NCBI RefSeq assembly: GCF_028769735.1
Contig: NC_088178.1
Span: 17,558,357 to 17,622,356, forward strand
Direction: 5' to 3'
DNA: 64,000 nucleotides
From: Zonotrichia leucophrys gambelii
Taxonomy: Eukaryota; Chordata; Aves; Passeriformes; Passerellidae
The notes under the pieces are model-generated. The model saw only the letters and a list, made by a program, of their open reading frames with translations. It made no database searches and was not told the origin of the DNA. Both the position numbers and the translations under genes were made by a program. Positions 50,401 through 61,851 of the stretch are shown piece by piece. Within the stretch, counting starts at the first letter, position 1, and each line of letters starts with the position of its first letter.

Positions 50401-50972
50401 AAACTTAACACCTGTTTAGCAGTGTGATGTCTATAAAAAACTTAACACAATTGCTGTAGGACAGCAGGGGAATAGTAACTTTCTTTCCCCAACTATCAGT
50501 GAAGAACAGATTTAGAGGAGGCACACAAGCTAACAACCTTGCCAAGAGGTTTCTAATCTAGGCAGGCATAAAAAAAGTTTAAAAACCCAAACTAATCCAA
50601 GCCAAATAAAAAATATCCCCACCCAAAATACAACTCTAACCTTATATTTACAATTGTCTTAATTGTAATGCCCAAATGATGTGCCCCTTCTGAGAATGGT
50701 TTCTTTCTGCCCTCTGGCATCCAGGTCATTTGAGAAATCAGCTGCACAGATTTTTCAGTTAAATGTATATTTTTACAGGTCAGGTATTTCAATTTATTCG
50801 GACACATGAAAATCTATGTGCTCACCTTTATTCTCAAAAGGTGTCATACATGGAGCTGCTGTGTAAAGCAACAGAGATCAGAAACCTGTGCAAATCAGAA
50901 TTTTCCTGCCTTCTGCTTATTACTGCTCTGTACCTGTTTTTGCACTTCAGTGAATAGCAGGGAAGGTACTAA

Positions 50973-51000
50973 GAGTCACCTAATTACCTATAGGTGACTC
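50973..51000. repeat. Perfect 10-bp inverted repeat with 8-bp loop
   Basis: GAGTCACCTA at 50973-50982 and its exact reverse complement TAGGTGACTC at 50991-51000 flank an 8-bp spacer. It could form a compact hairpin in DNA or in the pre-mRNA. The spacer ATTACCTA partly repeats the arm. No terminal duplications marking a transposon are evident. Confidence 0.9.
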
Positions 51001-52049
51001 CAGCTATTATGTTAGTCAGAACTCTATTGACCCTGCCAAATCCCATTCAATTGAAAGTGAAATGTTTACATAGTCATTTATAAATGTATACCTTGAAAAT
51101 GATAACACATGTGACAAAAAAAAATAGCATAATACCTGTGGTTAAGAAATATGCTATCTGGTCCCCATTATGTTGTCTTTGCTTGTACAACCACTTTTAA
51201 TTAATCTGTAGTCTATCAGATTTGATATACACGTACAGACCCAATTTACTTAGTTTGCTGCATGACTTTCTTGTAGATTCTTGGTGTTGCACTAGTTTCC
51301 TATTACTTAAAGCCCTTGATGACGTACTATCTGAGTTTCTGCTCTGTCCATACTCACAACATCCATCTCTTCCTGCAGTGATCCAATAATACTTAATGAT
51401 GGGTATCATGGCACAAAAGGGGAGACAACTACAGTTTGAACAGTTAGCACAAATTGGGATGAGTGTAGATGAAATCTCTCCCTAATGCACTAACACAGAA
51501 CAAAAGGATTTATCTTCTTTTTGTTACCAAGGAAACCTTACAATGTAATGCTTATATTCACTTTTCAGAGGGAAAATTCCTTCATTCTTCCTGGTGTTTT
51601 AACTTAGAATTCCATTAAAAATTCCTGTTTCACCAAGGATTCATTTGGACCCCAGTACCTCCTGTAGAAAGAATGTAACTGGATATATCCACTAATTTTA
51701 CCAAGGATTTAAAAGCTCTGACTTGTCTCTAATTTTTCAGTGTCTTTTTGCAAGGCCTGATATATTTGATTTCATTTTAAAATTAGGGTTCTGATTTTTA
51801 AATGCTTTTTACACTTAATTGTAGAAAACATGCTCCTCTGTAACATCTGAGCGGTACTTGACAGCTGTAGCTCTGAAAACCATTCCTACATCTACACCAG
51901 AGACGCACAGCTGCAGGCTGAATGTTTTACACGTAGCATTGTCTTGGCAGACACCTTTCAAATGCACCATCTTGGCAGGCACAAGCACTGCAGAAACAGG
52001 AGGACCCCTTGCAAATGCAGTTGGGGCATTTGCCCAGCATCAGATTGCA

Positions 52050-52138
52050 GACGTGGGGCTCAGGGATGTGGTTCAGTGGGGAACTCGGCAGGGTGAGATT
52101 GATGGCTGGACTTAATGATCCTTCCATCATTCTATGAT
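52050..52138 (+). repeat. CR1-type LINE 3' end
   Basis: The plus strand reads GACGTGGGGCTCAGGGATGT, then GGTTCAGTGGGGAACTCGGC, GGCTGGACTTAATGATCCTT and finally ATTCTATGAT. This is the typical 3' terminus of an avian CR1 element, including the terminal short repeat of the form ATTCTATGAT. Only the last 90 or so bases are clear. It sits antisense to the ADGRL2 transcript. Confidence 0.85.
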
Positions 52139-55078
52139 ACATCTGTGTACTATAATTTCTGAGAGAAGCAGGAAGAAAATAATATAAAAAGAATAGGGTT
52201 AAGGGAGGAGTTTGAAGGGCTGCAGCCCCCACTGTCTGAGTACTAAAGCAGTAGTCTGTCTCCAGCAGGTACAGTTTTAGAAGTTGGAAGAGTTTCTCCT
52301 GAAGACGAAGAAAATACTGATACTGGGAAAGTCACAAGAAGAGAAAATGGTGTAGGTGTGCAGCAAGAGCAAGGTCAATATTAGGTTAATTGCAGTGGTA
52401 TTTCAGAGGTTTCAACAGGCAGATTTAAAAATGAAGGAGAGAATACAGAAAACAAAGCCAGGAGTTTCAGGACATGGATGAGCCCAAGTTTTGGCCCTGG
52501 GAGCAAATTTGAAGGGAAAGTGCAACTCGAATCTGACAAATTCATCTTTCATGTAGGAAGAAAGACTGGTGTTTTTGAAGCACTTGGTAGCTGGACATTG
52601 TGGTGTAGACAAAAACTAATAGCCAAGACAGATATATAGGGAGAAAACTAAAAATCAGTGTGTGTCTTATCTATCATTATTTCGCACTTGGCAACAGAGG
52701 GAACACAGATTACTGAGTTTTTCACAATGGTCCCAAGGTAACCATTTGAAAAGAAAGGGCCATGACTTCCAATTTTGAGACACTGACCTTGTGACACCAT
52801 TAAATACTTGATATTAAAGTACTGTTGCAAAGGACACTAAAAGAAAGTTCTTTTGTTAGGTGACTTACAGTATGTTATTGTAACTCCTATGTTGTTGAGT
52901 AGATGATTAAGGAATCTGAGTTGACCACAAAAAACCCAAACCAAATTAGAATTAAAAAAGCACAAAAACGCCATTCGTCGGGCATGCTTAAAAGTTGATC
53001 TAATTCCATATGAGATAAAAAATCCAAATGTGTATTACACATGTAAATCCTTTATATAATAGTTGAAGGACTGAGCTGCAATTTATACAGAATTTATATT
53101 GAAACAAAGAGGAACTGGAAATATATTAGAAATAAATATAGAGTAGATACCATAAAGAATTTCTCCTTGCTTTTATAGCAGTACATCTCAAGGACAATTA
53201 TGTTAGATAATTTTTCCTTTCATTTAGTAGTTTCTAACTACAGGCAATTGGCTTAGGCAAAAGAGGAAATGACCTGAAACATATTCTTAGATCTGCAATA
53301 TACATACCCACACAAAATTAAAATATTGGGTATTGGCTTTATGTAAGGAAAATACTGTGTGAATTTATGCATCACATGCTCAAATAAAATGAGTGTCTTC
53401 ATTTGGTTTCTATATTTTAAAAAGACCACAATCAAAACATATTTACTGATGTCCTAATGCATTTAAAACCCAAACTCATGACTTACTCAAATATTCCTTG
53501 TCTGTCTTCATGGGTGAATGGGCAAATAGCTCAGAGGAGAGGCAAGCACCCTGCAGCGTGCCCTGGACCCATTCTTGCCTAGGTCTTGCTGGAATAAACA
53601 ATTTCTGCTCCTGCCTTGCATGCCAGCAAGGAAGCCAGGAAGAGAAAAGGGTGCTGGTGGATGCACAAATCTGATTGTGAGAGAAGATGGGATGTGGCCA
53701 GCACATACACTATCTTAAGATCCTGAAGGCTCTCTCACAGTAAAAACATTATGAAATGTTTAACTGGAGACGTTTGGAGGTTTACTAAAGTGAACGAAGG
53801 ATTCCACAAAGCCTTTTCTGTCCCTGCTTCTCCTTTACACTTTTTCTTCCATGCAGTGACTTAAAGATTAGCTTTTTTCACATTCACATTCACAGCAGCT
53901 GCCTGAACTGCAAAAGCTACTTAGAGCCTGCACCTCCATCTTCTCCTCTTACTCTTAAAGCTTTAGAGAATTTAAAATGCATCTTTGACTCAAATGAACT
54001 GAATGAAAAGTGGCATGCATGAGAACATATGAAAATGAAAGCTTTAATTTTTTTTTAATTACACAGGTGGTTTATCTCTCTGCTAAGAGCAGCTCCAAAG
54101 CCTCCCTGAGGAGTGGACTTGCTTTATGTACAGAGAGCAAAGCTGGCTAGTTCCCCCAACACCTGTAACCTGTCGGAGCCTGGCCAGGTATTGCCAGGGA
54201 GGTCTGCAGCAGACTGGAGAGATCACCCATGGCTTTGGAGATCACTAACATATTGGTCCTACACCACCCTGTTCTTCTGCCTCATATGCAGTTTTGTACC
54301 TGGTAAAGCTGTATGTGTGTTGTTATAATTGTGTGCATAATTCAGTTTGCACTGCTGTGCATGAATCAGCTTTGCTGAAGCAGGACAGCTACTTTTCACG
54401 TGGAGAAGCCATTATTATTACTTTCTTGAGGTAGAAGAAACGGCTGCTAAACATGCATAGCAGTTAGATGAGAGAAATGAAGTATTACTTTCATTGCTAA
54501 AGCGATTTTTGCTGCATATATCTTCTGCCACAGAGCATTTCTCCCCGTATTTACTCTCCTCTGTAGATGCTAATATGTGGCTGTGCCTGTTCATGTCATT
54601 TTTAGGGATTTCTGACACCTAAAGACCTCCATTTTTCTTTTCCCTTCTGACAGTTAGTATCTTTCATTTTAGGAAGTACTACTAACTTCTAGCAAGCTGG
54701 AATGCAATTGTAAGGGGCTTACTGAGAAATCCACTAAAAAGATGTCAGACAATCTTGTCTAACCCGACATTAGAAACTGTGAAAATAAGGCTGCAGAAAA
54801 ATACTTATGCTTGGTATTGCACATTAACCCCATATGTCTCCTCTGGGACCTCCCAGCACACATTGCTCTGCACTGCTGGCGCCAAGAAGTTAAAAGGTCT
54901 GCGTGTGTGCTGCAATCAATTCAGAAGGCAGGTAACAACGAGCCGACGGGAACGGGCTTCGGGCTCAGCACGAAGCAACTCCAACTCAGCTTAGCTGTTG
55001 GAGTCAAACTGACTGATGGTATAAAGTAAATAATTCCCCAACTCATTCTCAACCACAGAAAAGCTACACACTTGCATT

Positions 55079-55126
55079 TAAAAAAGGAAAAAAAGAAAAA
55101 AAAAAAAAGAAAAAAGGCAAAAAAAG
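55079..55126. repeat. A-rich tract (plus strand), U-rich in the ADGRL2 transcript
   Basis: Almost pure A with scattered G residues. In the minus-strand transcript it is a U-rich block about 230 nt downstream of the olfactomedin exon donor. It is low-complexity sequence; an expanded slippage tract is the simplest reading. Confidence 0.85.
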
Positions 55127-55352
55127 AACAGCACGAGCCTGTAAACCAAATAAAGTAATTCTATTTCTCTTCACAGGTTCTGCAAATTTGTCTTGCACCG
55201 CTGTAATGCTGCTCAGCTTAGCACAGTGCAGACAAAAAAAACCTTTCCTCACCTTTCTGTCATGGGCTAAATCTAAGACCAAAAATATCGTAACTTATTT
55301 CTTTGAATGGAAACACCAAGAGATCAAAATGAGAAAAGAAAGAAATTCTTAC

Positions 55353-56153
55353 CTTGGGCAGGATCAGGTGGGCCGAACTCCAAGGAGTATCGCAGAATGA
55401 AGTTGTTATTCCACACATAGAGCTGGTTGTCTCTGGGGTTGTAATCCACTGCGGCGATGTACTGGTACTGGTTGGGAAAAGGAATGTCCACGTGCTCGCC
55501 CCTGCTCAGCCTGGTGTTGTAGATGTAGTCGATGGCGTTCCTGCCGGTCTCGCTCTCGTTGTCCTGATACACCGACCGCACCACGTACAGGACTCCGCAT
55601 ATCATGAAGGCGTTGGATGCCGCCCGCTTGTCGTAGGTGGTTTCCCAGGTGGCCTCGAAGCGCAGGGTGTAGGGGTTCAGCTGGCTGATTACTATCATCC
55701 CGTTGTTTTGTTCCGTAGCATAAATTACCCACAAGCCGTTTTCATCAACTGCCAAGTCAATATCAGTCTTTCCTCCCCATCGGTACGGAGAGGTGTCGTG
55801 GTAATTAGCATAATTGATTATGGCCTCTCCACTCTTAATTCTAGTCCTCAAGTCAAATTTTACTATGTTCCGAGTTCTTTCCTTGTTGAAAAAGACAGCT
55901 CCGTCGTACACTACAAATCCAGTACCATCCACTCGGTTTGGGAGTTTGTACGTCGTCTGCTGGCGTCCGTTCTGGAAGTCCTCTAAAGAAGCATATTCTA
56001 TCAAAGTATCCGTGCGATACGGAGTCCATGGCATGAAGTATATTTTATCTGCAGCCTGGAGAGGGTCTTTGCACCAAGCACCTGCTTTTTGCTCAGCTTC
56101 ATATAAATACGGTGAGTCCACGACTGCTTTCAACGTCCCCGGGCAAACAAAAA
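55353..56153 (-). CDS. ADGRL2: ADGRL2 exon 3 of window: olfactomedin domain
   Basis: This 801-nt exon starts with TT completing a Val codon and then reads [18 protein letters not shown]; it ends DPAQ plus one base. It encodes essentially the entire olfactomedin beta-propeller. Visible marks are the N-terminal Cys of VCPG and its likely disulfide partner in MICGVLYVV, the acidic core [17 protein letters not shown], and the closing strand [15 protein letters not shown]. In the family this domain binds FLRT proteins and contains a metal site. The acceptor is TTAG and the donor GTAAGA. The 3' half of the exon (roughly 55353-55680) is markedly richer in CpG than its 5' half. Confidence 0.98.
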
Positions 56154-57093
56154 CTAACAGTCACAGAGAGAAGTAAGACAAGAATTACGTCAAATTAAGA
56201 CCTTCTCATAATAAAAATTAAAAAAAAAAAGAAAAAAAATAAAAAGGTAGGTAAATCATAATGACTGTGTCAGGAAGAAAAAAAAAATCAATTTAATTGG
56301 CACTAGATTATACCTTATGTTATAATTAATGCAATTATCACCCTTTATCATCCACTTTTCTTAAAGTTACCATGTTCTTGCTGTACCAGTATGGAAAGTG
56401 GATGGGAACTGTTTTCACTAGTACAGACCAAGGCTCAATGGCATACACAGACAGCTGAAAATGTAGAGCTAATCTTGCATTTTCATTTCAGACTTTTAGT
56501 GAGTACACATTAACGCTCCAGAGCTTTTAACTGGTGTGCAGCAGTGTGCTAGGTCATTTCAGTCCAAAAAAAATCACATCGACTTGTTTAGAACTTTAAG
56601 AAGTGGTGAGGCTGAAAAAGGAGGTGCCTCGATTAAAAATAAAGGAACAAAACAAATCATCAGGTATATAGAGAAAGCAATTAGGAGCAGAGAAAACAAA
56701 ACACAACCAAAGCAATGAATGAAACAGACCAGGAAACCCTGTAACCATGGCATGCTATGGAGAGGGTTCTGGAAGCCAGGCAAGATGACACTTGATTAAC
56801 AAGAATTTACCCAAGGGTGAGAGAAAGAGAGGGAAAGAAAGACAAAGAGAAAGGGAGAGAAAAAAGCAAGGGAGTCTTCCCTCCAGCCCAAGTACTTCAG
56901 ACACTATACCCCGCCACCTACTTTAAGCAGCCAAGTCACTTTATTGCAAACAGTCGACTTCGTTATGAGGTGTACTTATGAGATCCTGCTGATTATCATA
57001 ATATAAGAGTGTTGTGGGGAGGGGAAGGGAAGAGGTTAACATCCATAAGGCACATAACAAGGAGCTGGGGTTTGGACTGTATACGTTATTTAC
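56154..57093 (-). other. ADGRL2 intron between microexon 2 and exon 3, with long pyrimidine tract
   Basis: This 940-nt intron follows the 15-nt microexon. At 56811-56874 the plus strand is almost pure purine, so the transcript carries about 60 nt of C/U with repeated UCUU and CUUUCU elements, some 220 nt after the microexon donor. An A-rich run lies at 56218-56243 close to exon 3, giving a U-rich stretch before its acceptor. Confidence 0.7.
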
Positions 57094-57108
57094 CTTTTTG
57101 CTCCACTT
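57094..57108 (-). CDS. ADGRL2: ADGRL2 exon 2 of window: 15-nt microexon, RBL-OLF linker insert KVEQK
   Basis: The minus strand reads AAGTGGAGCAAAAAG between a TAG acceptor and a GTAAAT donor. Joined to the trailing A of exon 1 and the TT of exon 3, it gives K-V-E-Q-K then V. Skipping it gives ATT (I) at the junction and keeps the frame, so both forms are coding. Latrophilins are known to have a four- or five-residue splice insert between the lectin and olfactomedin domains that alters teneurin binding. The exon is recognised by exact phase fit and the KVEQK peptide. It is far too short to be found by ORF length. Confidence 0.93.
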
Positions 57109-60100
57109 CTATTTTAAGCATCGGAAGAAAAATAAAAAAGTGCAAGGAAAAAAGAAAGAAGATTAACATAAATTGACTATTAGTCTAAAAGATTAAATTA
57201 GTAACAGACGCTAAATATAGGGAGAATAAGAACTGCACTATATTGGATAAAGAGAAACAGACAACAGGATAACCTAGCAGGAGAGAGATTCTACGGTTAC
57301 GCAAATGAACATGGATCAATCATTTTAGTAGATTAAGGAGGGAATACAGATATGTTGACATGTAGTTTCACTTAGTGAACCTGAATAAATAATGAATTAC
57401 TTTACTAATACATGCTATATACACTCTTCTTCTTCTAAAAGCATAATGCTAATCAAGCTGGTTTTTAAGCAACATATTAATTTATCATATATGTGCAAGT
57501 GCACATATACATATTGTATTAATTGATAATCAGAAACACAAAATTCAGTATATTAATTATATAGGTTTGCATATGTGATGATTAAACCTCCCCCATCTTT
57601 GCCCCAGACATTTCCCTGCTTTTCTTTCTTGTAAAGAAAGCAGCTTGCACCCTTTGGGTCTCCTTAGGCTGTATTTTATTTGTTTTCCTGAATGTTAATC
57701 TTGATAACTTTTGCCACTTCTTAGTCTATAACTGCAAAATCAGACTAGAAGGAATAAGCAAAAACATCTAGAAAAAAGGAAGCAAAAGCACAGTAAGCAA
57801 GAGGGAAAGAGAAGAAAAAATTAACAATTAGCTCATTCAGATATTCTCCAGCATCATCGATTAAGCCCAAAACAGCAAGCTAGTATGCAAGGACAGTATT
57901 GTGTTTAAAACAAACATCCATCTTGCCACCATACACGGAAGACATAAACTGAACCCAATTAATAAAGTTATATTACTATAGCAATTTTTCCCCTAGGAAG
58001 TTTTAAGGAAGTTACAGAAAGATATATAGCTGAAGCCCAGCTAGTAAATAGCTTTTCAATAATTATTTGCAATAAAACCTATTTCATATACTCTGTGGCC
58101 TTTGAAGTATGCTCCCTTGGTTTCATAAAATGACCTGGAAAATGACAGATGTACCAAGCTGTGTAACAGTAGCTGCTGAAACCAGGGAAGTGTATCAAAA
58201 CTATTTGCACAGCTATTACATTTCCAATATTACAATATTATCCTGAAAAATGCCTTTGTATGTTTCATATAAAGTTTTGGATTTTCAGTTTCATTTAATA
58301 AAATTACATATGATTATTCTGGGAATGATATTGGCTGATTTGATCCAGTGTTTCTTCAGGAAACAATTCCAAAACTTTACAGGGGAACCAGAGGGTGTCA
58401 ATATTTTCAAAATGAGCAGTAGTTTTCCTAGCCTTTGTACTGTTATACATCTTTAGGTAAAATACTCATTTTTCCATAATTTGTAATTCTGGATTTATCT
58501 GAGTAAACAGAAGATGTATTCTGAGGTGAATTCTTGGGTTTCACCATTAGTATTAATGACTTTCAGATGATTCTGTTTGTGAACTTCTATGCATGTGCTT
58601 ATTTCTCACCAAAGAGCAATATTGATACTGTACCTGCTTAGAATTAGTAATAGGAGATGGGGGAAAAGATAGGGATAACTAAAATCATTACTGCCATGTC
58701 TGCTCTGCATGCATTGGTGTACAGCTGTACATTTTTCAGGGACAGATGGGCTTATTGAAATAAACAAAAGCTGCAAAGTCCAATCAATACACAGAGAGAG
58801 AGAGAATAAAACTCTTTAAAATGTTTTCTATTGAATTCCTGAGCCCAAAATAGGCTTAAAATAAAAATGCACAGATATACAAAATGGCACTTTTGATGTT
58901 CTTTATAAAAGGGCTGGCTTCTGTTAGTCAAAGTGCCAACACACATCGCAAAGCATAAGTGAGAGAAATGTCAAGTATAGTACTCTCAATCTCTTTGTAA
59001 TTTAATTGATAGCACTCTTATTATTTCAGGACAAAGCAATGCCTATCAAATTTGTCTGGAATTTTTGTTAGAGATCCAACTGAGTATCTGAAAAGTTGCT
59101 TTGTTGGGTTTCTTTCACTTTGAGATGCAAAAAAGGAAGCATTTATTAAGTACTTTCAAACCTAATTAAATTTGCAAAATGAAGTATTTTCAAATAAGCA
59201 AAGCAGCTATGTACTTCTGGAGGCCAGCAAGACATAGAGGAGCTCATAACTGCATTTTGTACAAGGGTGACAGCAACTCCAGTGCGTAAGAACTCTCACC
59301 TTTCACCACAAAACCTATTAAAATTGCTGTGTGCCATCTCCCATGAACTGAAAGCTACCACAGTGAGTACTGCAAATTTTTTAGTCTTGCAGTAACTGAA
59401 GATGAAATTAATGAAATAAATGAACGCTGTTTAGAAGTGCTGTGATCACTAAACTCCTCCCTTCCTGGGCCCACAAGAGCTTATCCTACCTTCCTAGGAA
59501 GTCTCTTACACTGGTGAAGCTGCTGTATGCAAATCTAATAATTTCAGTCATTCTGTAAATTTAGATAAGGAGCTCTGGAACAAGGAAATAAAATTTAGAT
59601 TTGGTAACTGGAATTTAGCAAGTATTAAAAAAAAGAGACTTGGAAAAATAACAGGATAGGATTTGTGGGACAGGGAAGAAAGAGAGCCAACAATCAAAAC
59701 GGCTACTGAAGCTCAATATGATTTGAAACCAATCTTCAAAACTCATTTTAGTAACTGGCAATCTTTTTGATGACTGCTGGTAACGACAGGTGATGCATCT
59801 TACAGTTCTGGAATTGGGCAGTGTCATCACTGTACATGCTGCAGTTGACAAACTCCAAAACTTATAGACTTTGAAAAATAGGAAAGTATCCAGAATCCTA
59901 AATTATGACAGACACAGAATTACAGAGTTCAAAGGGTAGGCCAATGCAACTGACAAAAATAAACACTTTAAAATCAAAGTAACTACAAGTTAGAGTACAG
60001 GGTAGGCCGCGCTGTGGCACTATACTTCTGAAACTGGAAAAGAAAAGATTCCTGGAGATAGCAATACCCAATCAGTAGAACATATCCACACTTCTCTTCC

Positions 60101-61741
60101 TAAAACAGCATAAGAAATTATGTTTGAACATTATTTGCATTACATTTTTTCCTCTATGAGCTAGCCTACTGGAACTGGAAACGTAACTTCTTGTCACTCG
60201 ACTGACCTCAGGTTTTGGAATCAGATGCACTGCCCCCTTTCTGAGAATTTGGAAATCAAAATACTGCTAAAGCAGAAGTGGTCTTTGTGGAACAAAACTT
60301 TGGTTAGATTGGGGTAAGACATCACTCCTCAAAAGTGGCACAAGAAGAACAGTTACAACAAGCCACCACTACTACACACAGGAGGAATGGTACTAGGGAT
60401 CACTGTTTGCAGTAGGCTTCCAAACCTACAAATGGTACAGGGAAAAAAATCAGCAAGCAACCATTTCACAATGACACAGCAGAAATGAAGAAAAAACAGA
60501 TGATCTGTGCTTGGCCTTTAACAACAGTGAAGGTTCAGTATGGTGAACGAGTACGGAGTAGTATTTCAGTTTCAGAATTCTAAATTTTGCAGGAAACAGT
60601 ATGGATAGTTTTGGCATGGCTTTGCTTATGCCAGAACTCATTTCCTTCCTTTTTCAGTATATACTGTCACCACAGTGTTTTTGCATCTCAGACTTGGCCT
60701 GTTTCCTGTACCAACAGAAAATACGACTTTGGTTAAGGATTACTGCAGATCAAGAAATTCATGCCCAATAATAACTCAAGGGAATGATCAGTGCACTGCT
60801 CAAATTCCATTGCAAGCACAGCTATTTCTCTGTTGAGTTACGGGACGAGAGAGAAGTCACTGCAAAGAACCTTACAAGAAAGCAAAACCAGTTAAAAGTG
60901 TCGAATCTGCAGAACTTTCATGAACATGCATACATGTCAATAAAAAAAACATTAATTATTGCAAGGAAATAAGAAGTATATCTAAAGCTACTGAACTTTG
61001 GCATTATAAAGACTATTGCACAGAACTGCTGAAGTAGCCAGAACTTCACATTTTTCCCTCATCATGATTTCACTATTTAGTTTGTTTTCAGTGAAAAACT
61101 CTATTTTGCTAGCTGATTCAAGATACGACTGATATTTTGTCTTTCAATTAAAAGCAAACATTTCTTTCTCACTCTTTTCCCCTTTGCTTTTAAAGAACAC
61201 AGTGTGAGTACCTTATTAATGAATTATTCACTCTGAATCTGTGTTCATTTATAAAGAAGCACAAAATCCTTTTACAATGTCCCCCAACTGGGTCACTTGC
61301 CTCTGAATGTCAGTGCTGGGTTTTGCTGTGCACCCAAAGTCACCACAGCAGCAGGTAGCCTTTCAAGTAGATCATGATTAAAATTGAAGTCAATTCCTGC
61401 TTTACAAGTCTGTGAGCCAAGCCAATTTGTCAGCAACTGGTTGCGGGCAAAAGTACAAATTTCTATCTGGCCTATTGAATAGCTAATTTGAGTTTGTTTT
61501 CTGGAAAAACAGTAGCCTTAAAAGCCAAACACTTAAGAACACAGACAGACACTTGGCCAGCATCACACCATGGCTTCCTTCCACACTTTGTGAAGCTAAT
61601 TGGAGGCCCTAGCCTGCAAGTGCTTTGCATGCATAATGGGTCCATGGGCCATAAACATATGCTTCTTTTCCATGGAACAGCACTCCAGCTTCAATTGTGA
61701 GGGCCAGAGGAAGTGAGCAAGAATAAAAAGATTATACTTAC
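57109..61741 (-). other. ADGRL2 intron between exon 1 and microexon 2 (4.6 kb)
   Basis: This GT-AG intron is AT-rich with a short (AG)n run at 58793-58805. In transcript sense its last 60 nt are U-rich with UGC triplets at 57118-57120 and 57142-57144 just before the microexon acceptor. No other exon or repeat is clear. A possible CR1 scrap near 59905 is too short to call. Confidence 0.75.
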
Positions 61742-61851
61742 TGTAAGGAACACATTCATACTGAACTTCTAGATATTTGTATGTTCCAGGACAAGGATCA
61801 GGAAACACATCTGACCCAGTAACTACTATACACTGTGTTCGGTTGTTGCAC
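61742..61851 (-). CDS. ADGRL2: ADGRL2 exon 1 of window: end of RBL/SUEL lectin domain
   Basis: This 110-nt exon contributes one base that completes an upstream codon, 36 full codons from [10 protein letters not shown] to YECVPY, then one base (A) left for the next exon. Its acceptor is a CAG next to 61851 and its donor is GTAAGT. The four cysteines and the motif [12 protein letters not shown] are typical of the C-terminal part of the rhamnose-binding-lectin domain, which in latrophilins binds teneurin. The rest of the domain and the signal peptide must be in exons beyond 64000; I found no candidate for them between 61852 and 64000. Confidence 0.96.

Larger units (their letters stand above)
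47487..55352 (-). other. ADGRL2 intron between exons 3 and 4 (7.9 kb)
   Basis: This intron separates the olfactomedin and stalk exons. It holds a T-rich tract at 47659-47687, an inverted repeat at 50973-51000, a CR1 fragment at 52050-52138 and an A-rich tract at 55079-55126; these are listed separately or noted here. The 161-codon minus frame at 47839-48324 is Cys-rich but has no recognisable fold, signal or splice context. No additional exon is supported. Confidence 0.75.
12031..61851 (-). other. ADGRL2: ADGRL2 (latrophilin-2) gene, 5'-truncated by the window edge
   Basis: This is the locus entry for 22 minus-strand exons, each listed separately. Joined, they read RBL end, linker, olfactomedin, Ser/Thr-rich stalk, HormR, GAIN/GPS, seven-helix core and a long tail ending LVTSL, which is the latrophilin domain order. 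The tail end ([11 protein letters not shown] and [13 protein letters not shown]) matches my memory of ADGRL2 and differs from the remembered ADGRL1 and ADGRL3 ends. The window frame encodes about 1,392 residues with all cassettes included; roughly the first 100 residues lie beyond 64000. The family acts at the plasma membrane, mainly postsynaptic, as an adhesion receptor for teneurins and FLRTs, coupled to G proteins. All introns are GT-AG and the frame is intact, so the gene looks functional. Confidence 0.97.

Noticed and set aside
55354..55986. A 210-codon open frame on the plus strand
   Set aside because: It is antisense to the olfactomedin exon, in a GC-rich segment with few stops. The minus-strand frame has an unmistakable domain and splice sites, and the plus-strand product has no recognisable features.
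59900..59945. Possible CR1 fragment (CACAGAATTACAGAG followed by an AAAGGG step)
   Set aside because: Only about 15-25 bp resemble the CR1 end, with no continuing match on either side, which is too little to call.
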